Assembly: GCA_031260235.1 (NCBI GenBank)
Contig: JAIRKG010000124.1
Span: 1 to 14,158 of the forward strand
DNA length: 14,158 nt
Direction: 5' to 3'
Source of the DNA: Dysgonamonadaceae bacterium
Lineage (GTDB): Bacteria; Bacteroidota; Bacteroidia; Bacteroidales; Azobacteroidaceae
Numbering within the stretch: the first letter of the stretch is position 1; every line of letters begins with the position of its first letter. Positions 14,114-14,158 of the stretch are shown in pieces. Position numbers and translations under genes: made by a program. Below the pieces are notes generated by a model. That model was not told the DNA's origin. It saw nothing but the letters and a program-made list of their open reading frames with translations, and did no database searches.

Positions 14114-14158
14114 ATGGAAAAATGTAATTTCTTACGGAATAATCGCCGACTGTATTTC
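14114..14158 (+). CDS. Possible start of a further gene, cut by the window end
   Basis: After the radC terminator an ATG at 14114 opens 15 codons without a stop to the window edge (MEKCNFLRNNRRLYF). Nothing in it is recognisable. AT-rich DNA with A-runs precedes it, as is common before Bacteroidetes starts, but such a short frame can easily be chance. Confidence 0.15.
   Translation, partial: MEKCNFLRNNRRLYF

Overview
The window reads as a chromosomal segment of a Bacteroidales-type member of the Bacteroidota. The grounds are close family resemblance of nearly every protein to Bacteroidetes versions (DUF4290, a MurA with Asp in place of the catalytic Cys, EF-P, AspRS), the absence of clear Shine-Dalgarno sequences before most starts, and several copies of the Bacteroidetes -7 promoter motif TAnnTTTG. 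All genes are on the + strand. Much of it is housekeeping DNA, so the accessory interest is concentrated in one place.

Layout. (1) 1-2651: the last 53 codons of the ribosome-assembly GTPase Der, then a tight DUF4290-murA-rimM operon with gaps of 3 bp and a 4-bp overlap. (2) 2748-4487: aspS. (3) 4541-7194: a good -7 promoter motif, an ECF-type sigma factor, then trpE and trpG with gaps of 20 and 3 bp. (4) 7195-9643: an interruption of the trp cluster. It contains a small hairpin, a 687-aa UvrD/Rep-type superfamily 1 helicase with what looks like a PD-(D/E)XK-like nuclease module inserted in its first RecA domain, a 26-codon zinc-ribbon reading frame that lies in the same frame immediately after the helicase stop codon, and about 220 bp of non-coding, AT-rich DNA with a possible new promoter and leader. 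(5) 9644-11434: trpD and trpC. (6) 11487-12611: a GT4-type glycosyltransferase. (7) 12639-14070: promoter motif and efp, radC, and a strong 14-bp-stem terminator. The last 45 bases may open another gene.

How they work together. TrpE/TrpG make anthranilate from chorismate and glutamine, TrpD adds the phosphoribosyl group, and TrpC closes the indole ring; trpF, trpA and trpB are not in the window, so the pathway is complete only if they lie elsewhere. Der, RimM, EF-P and AspRS serve ribosome assembly and translation; MurA starts peptidoglycan synthesis. 

The most unusual points are the helicase-nuclease inserted in the trp operon, the in-frame zinc ribbon cut off by one TAA codon, and the sigma-factor gene that appears to head the trpEG transcript. 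I see no CRISPR array, transposase, tRNA or rRNA gene, and no clear evidence of a complete multi-gene novel system.
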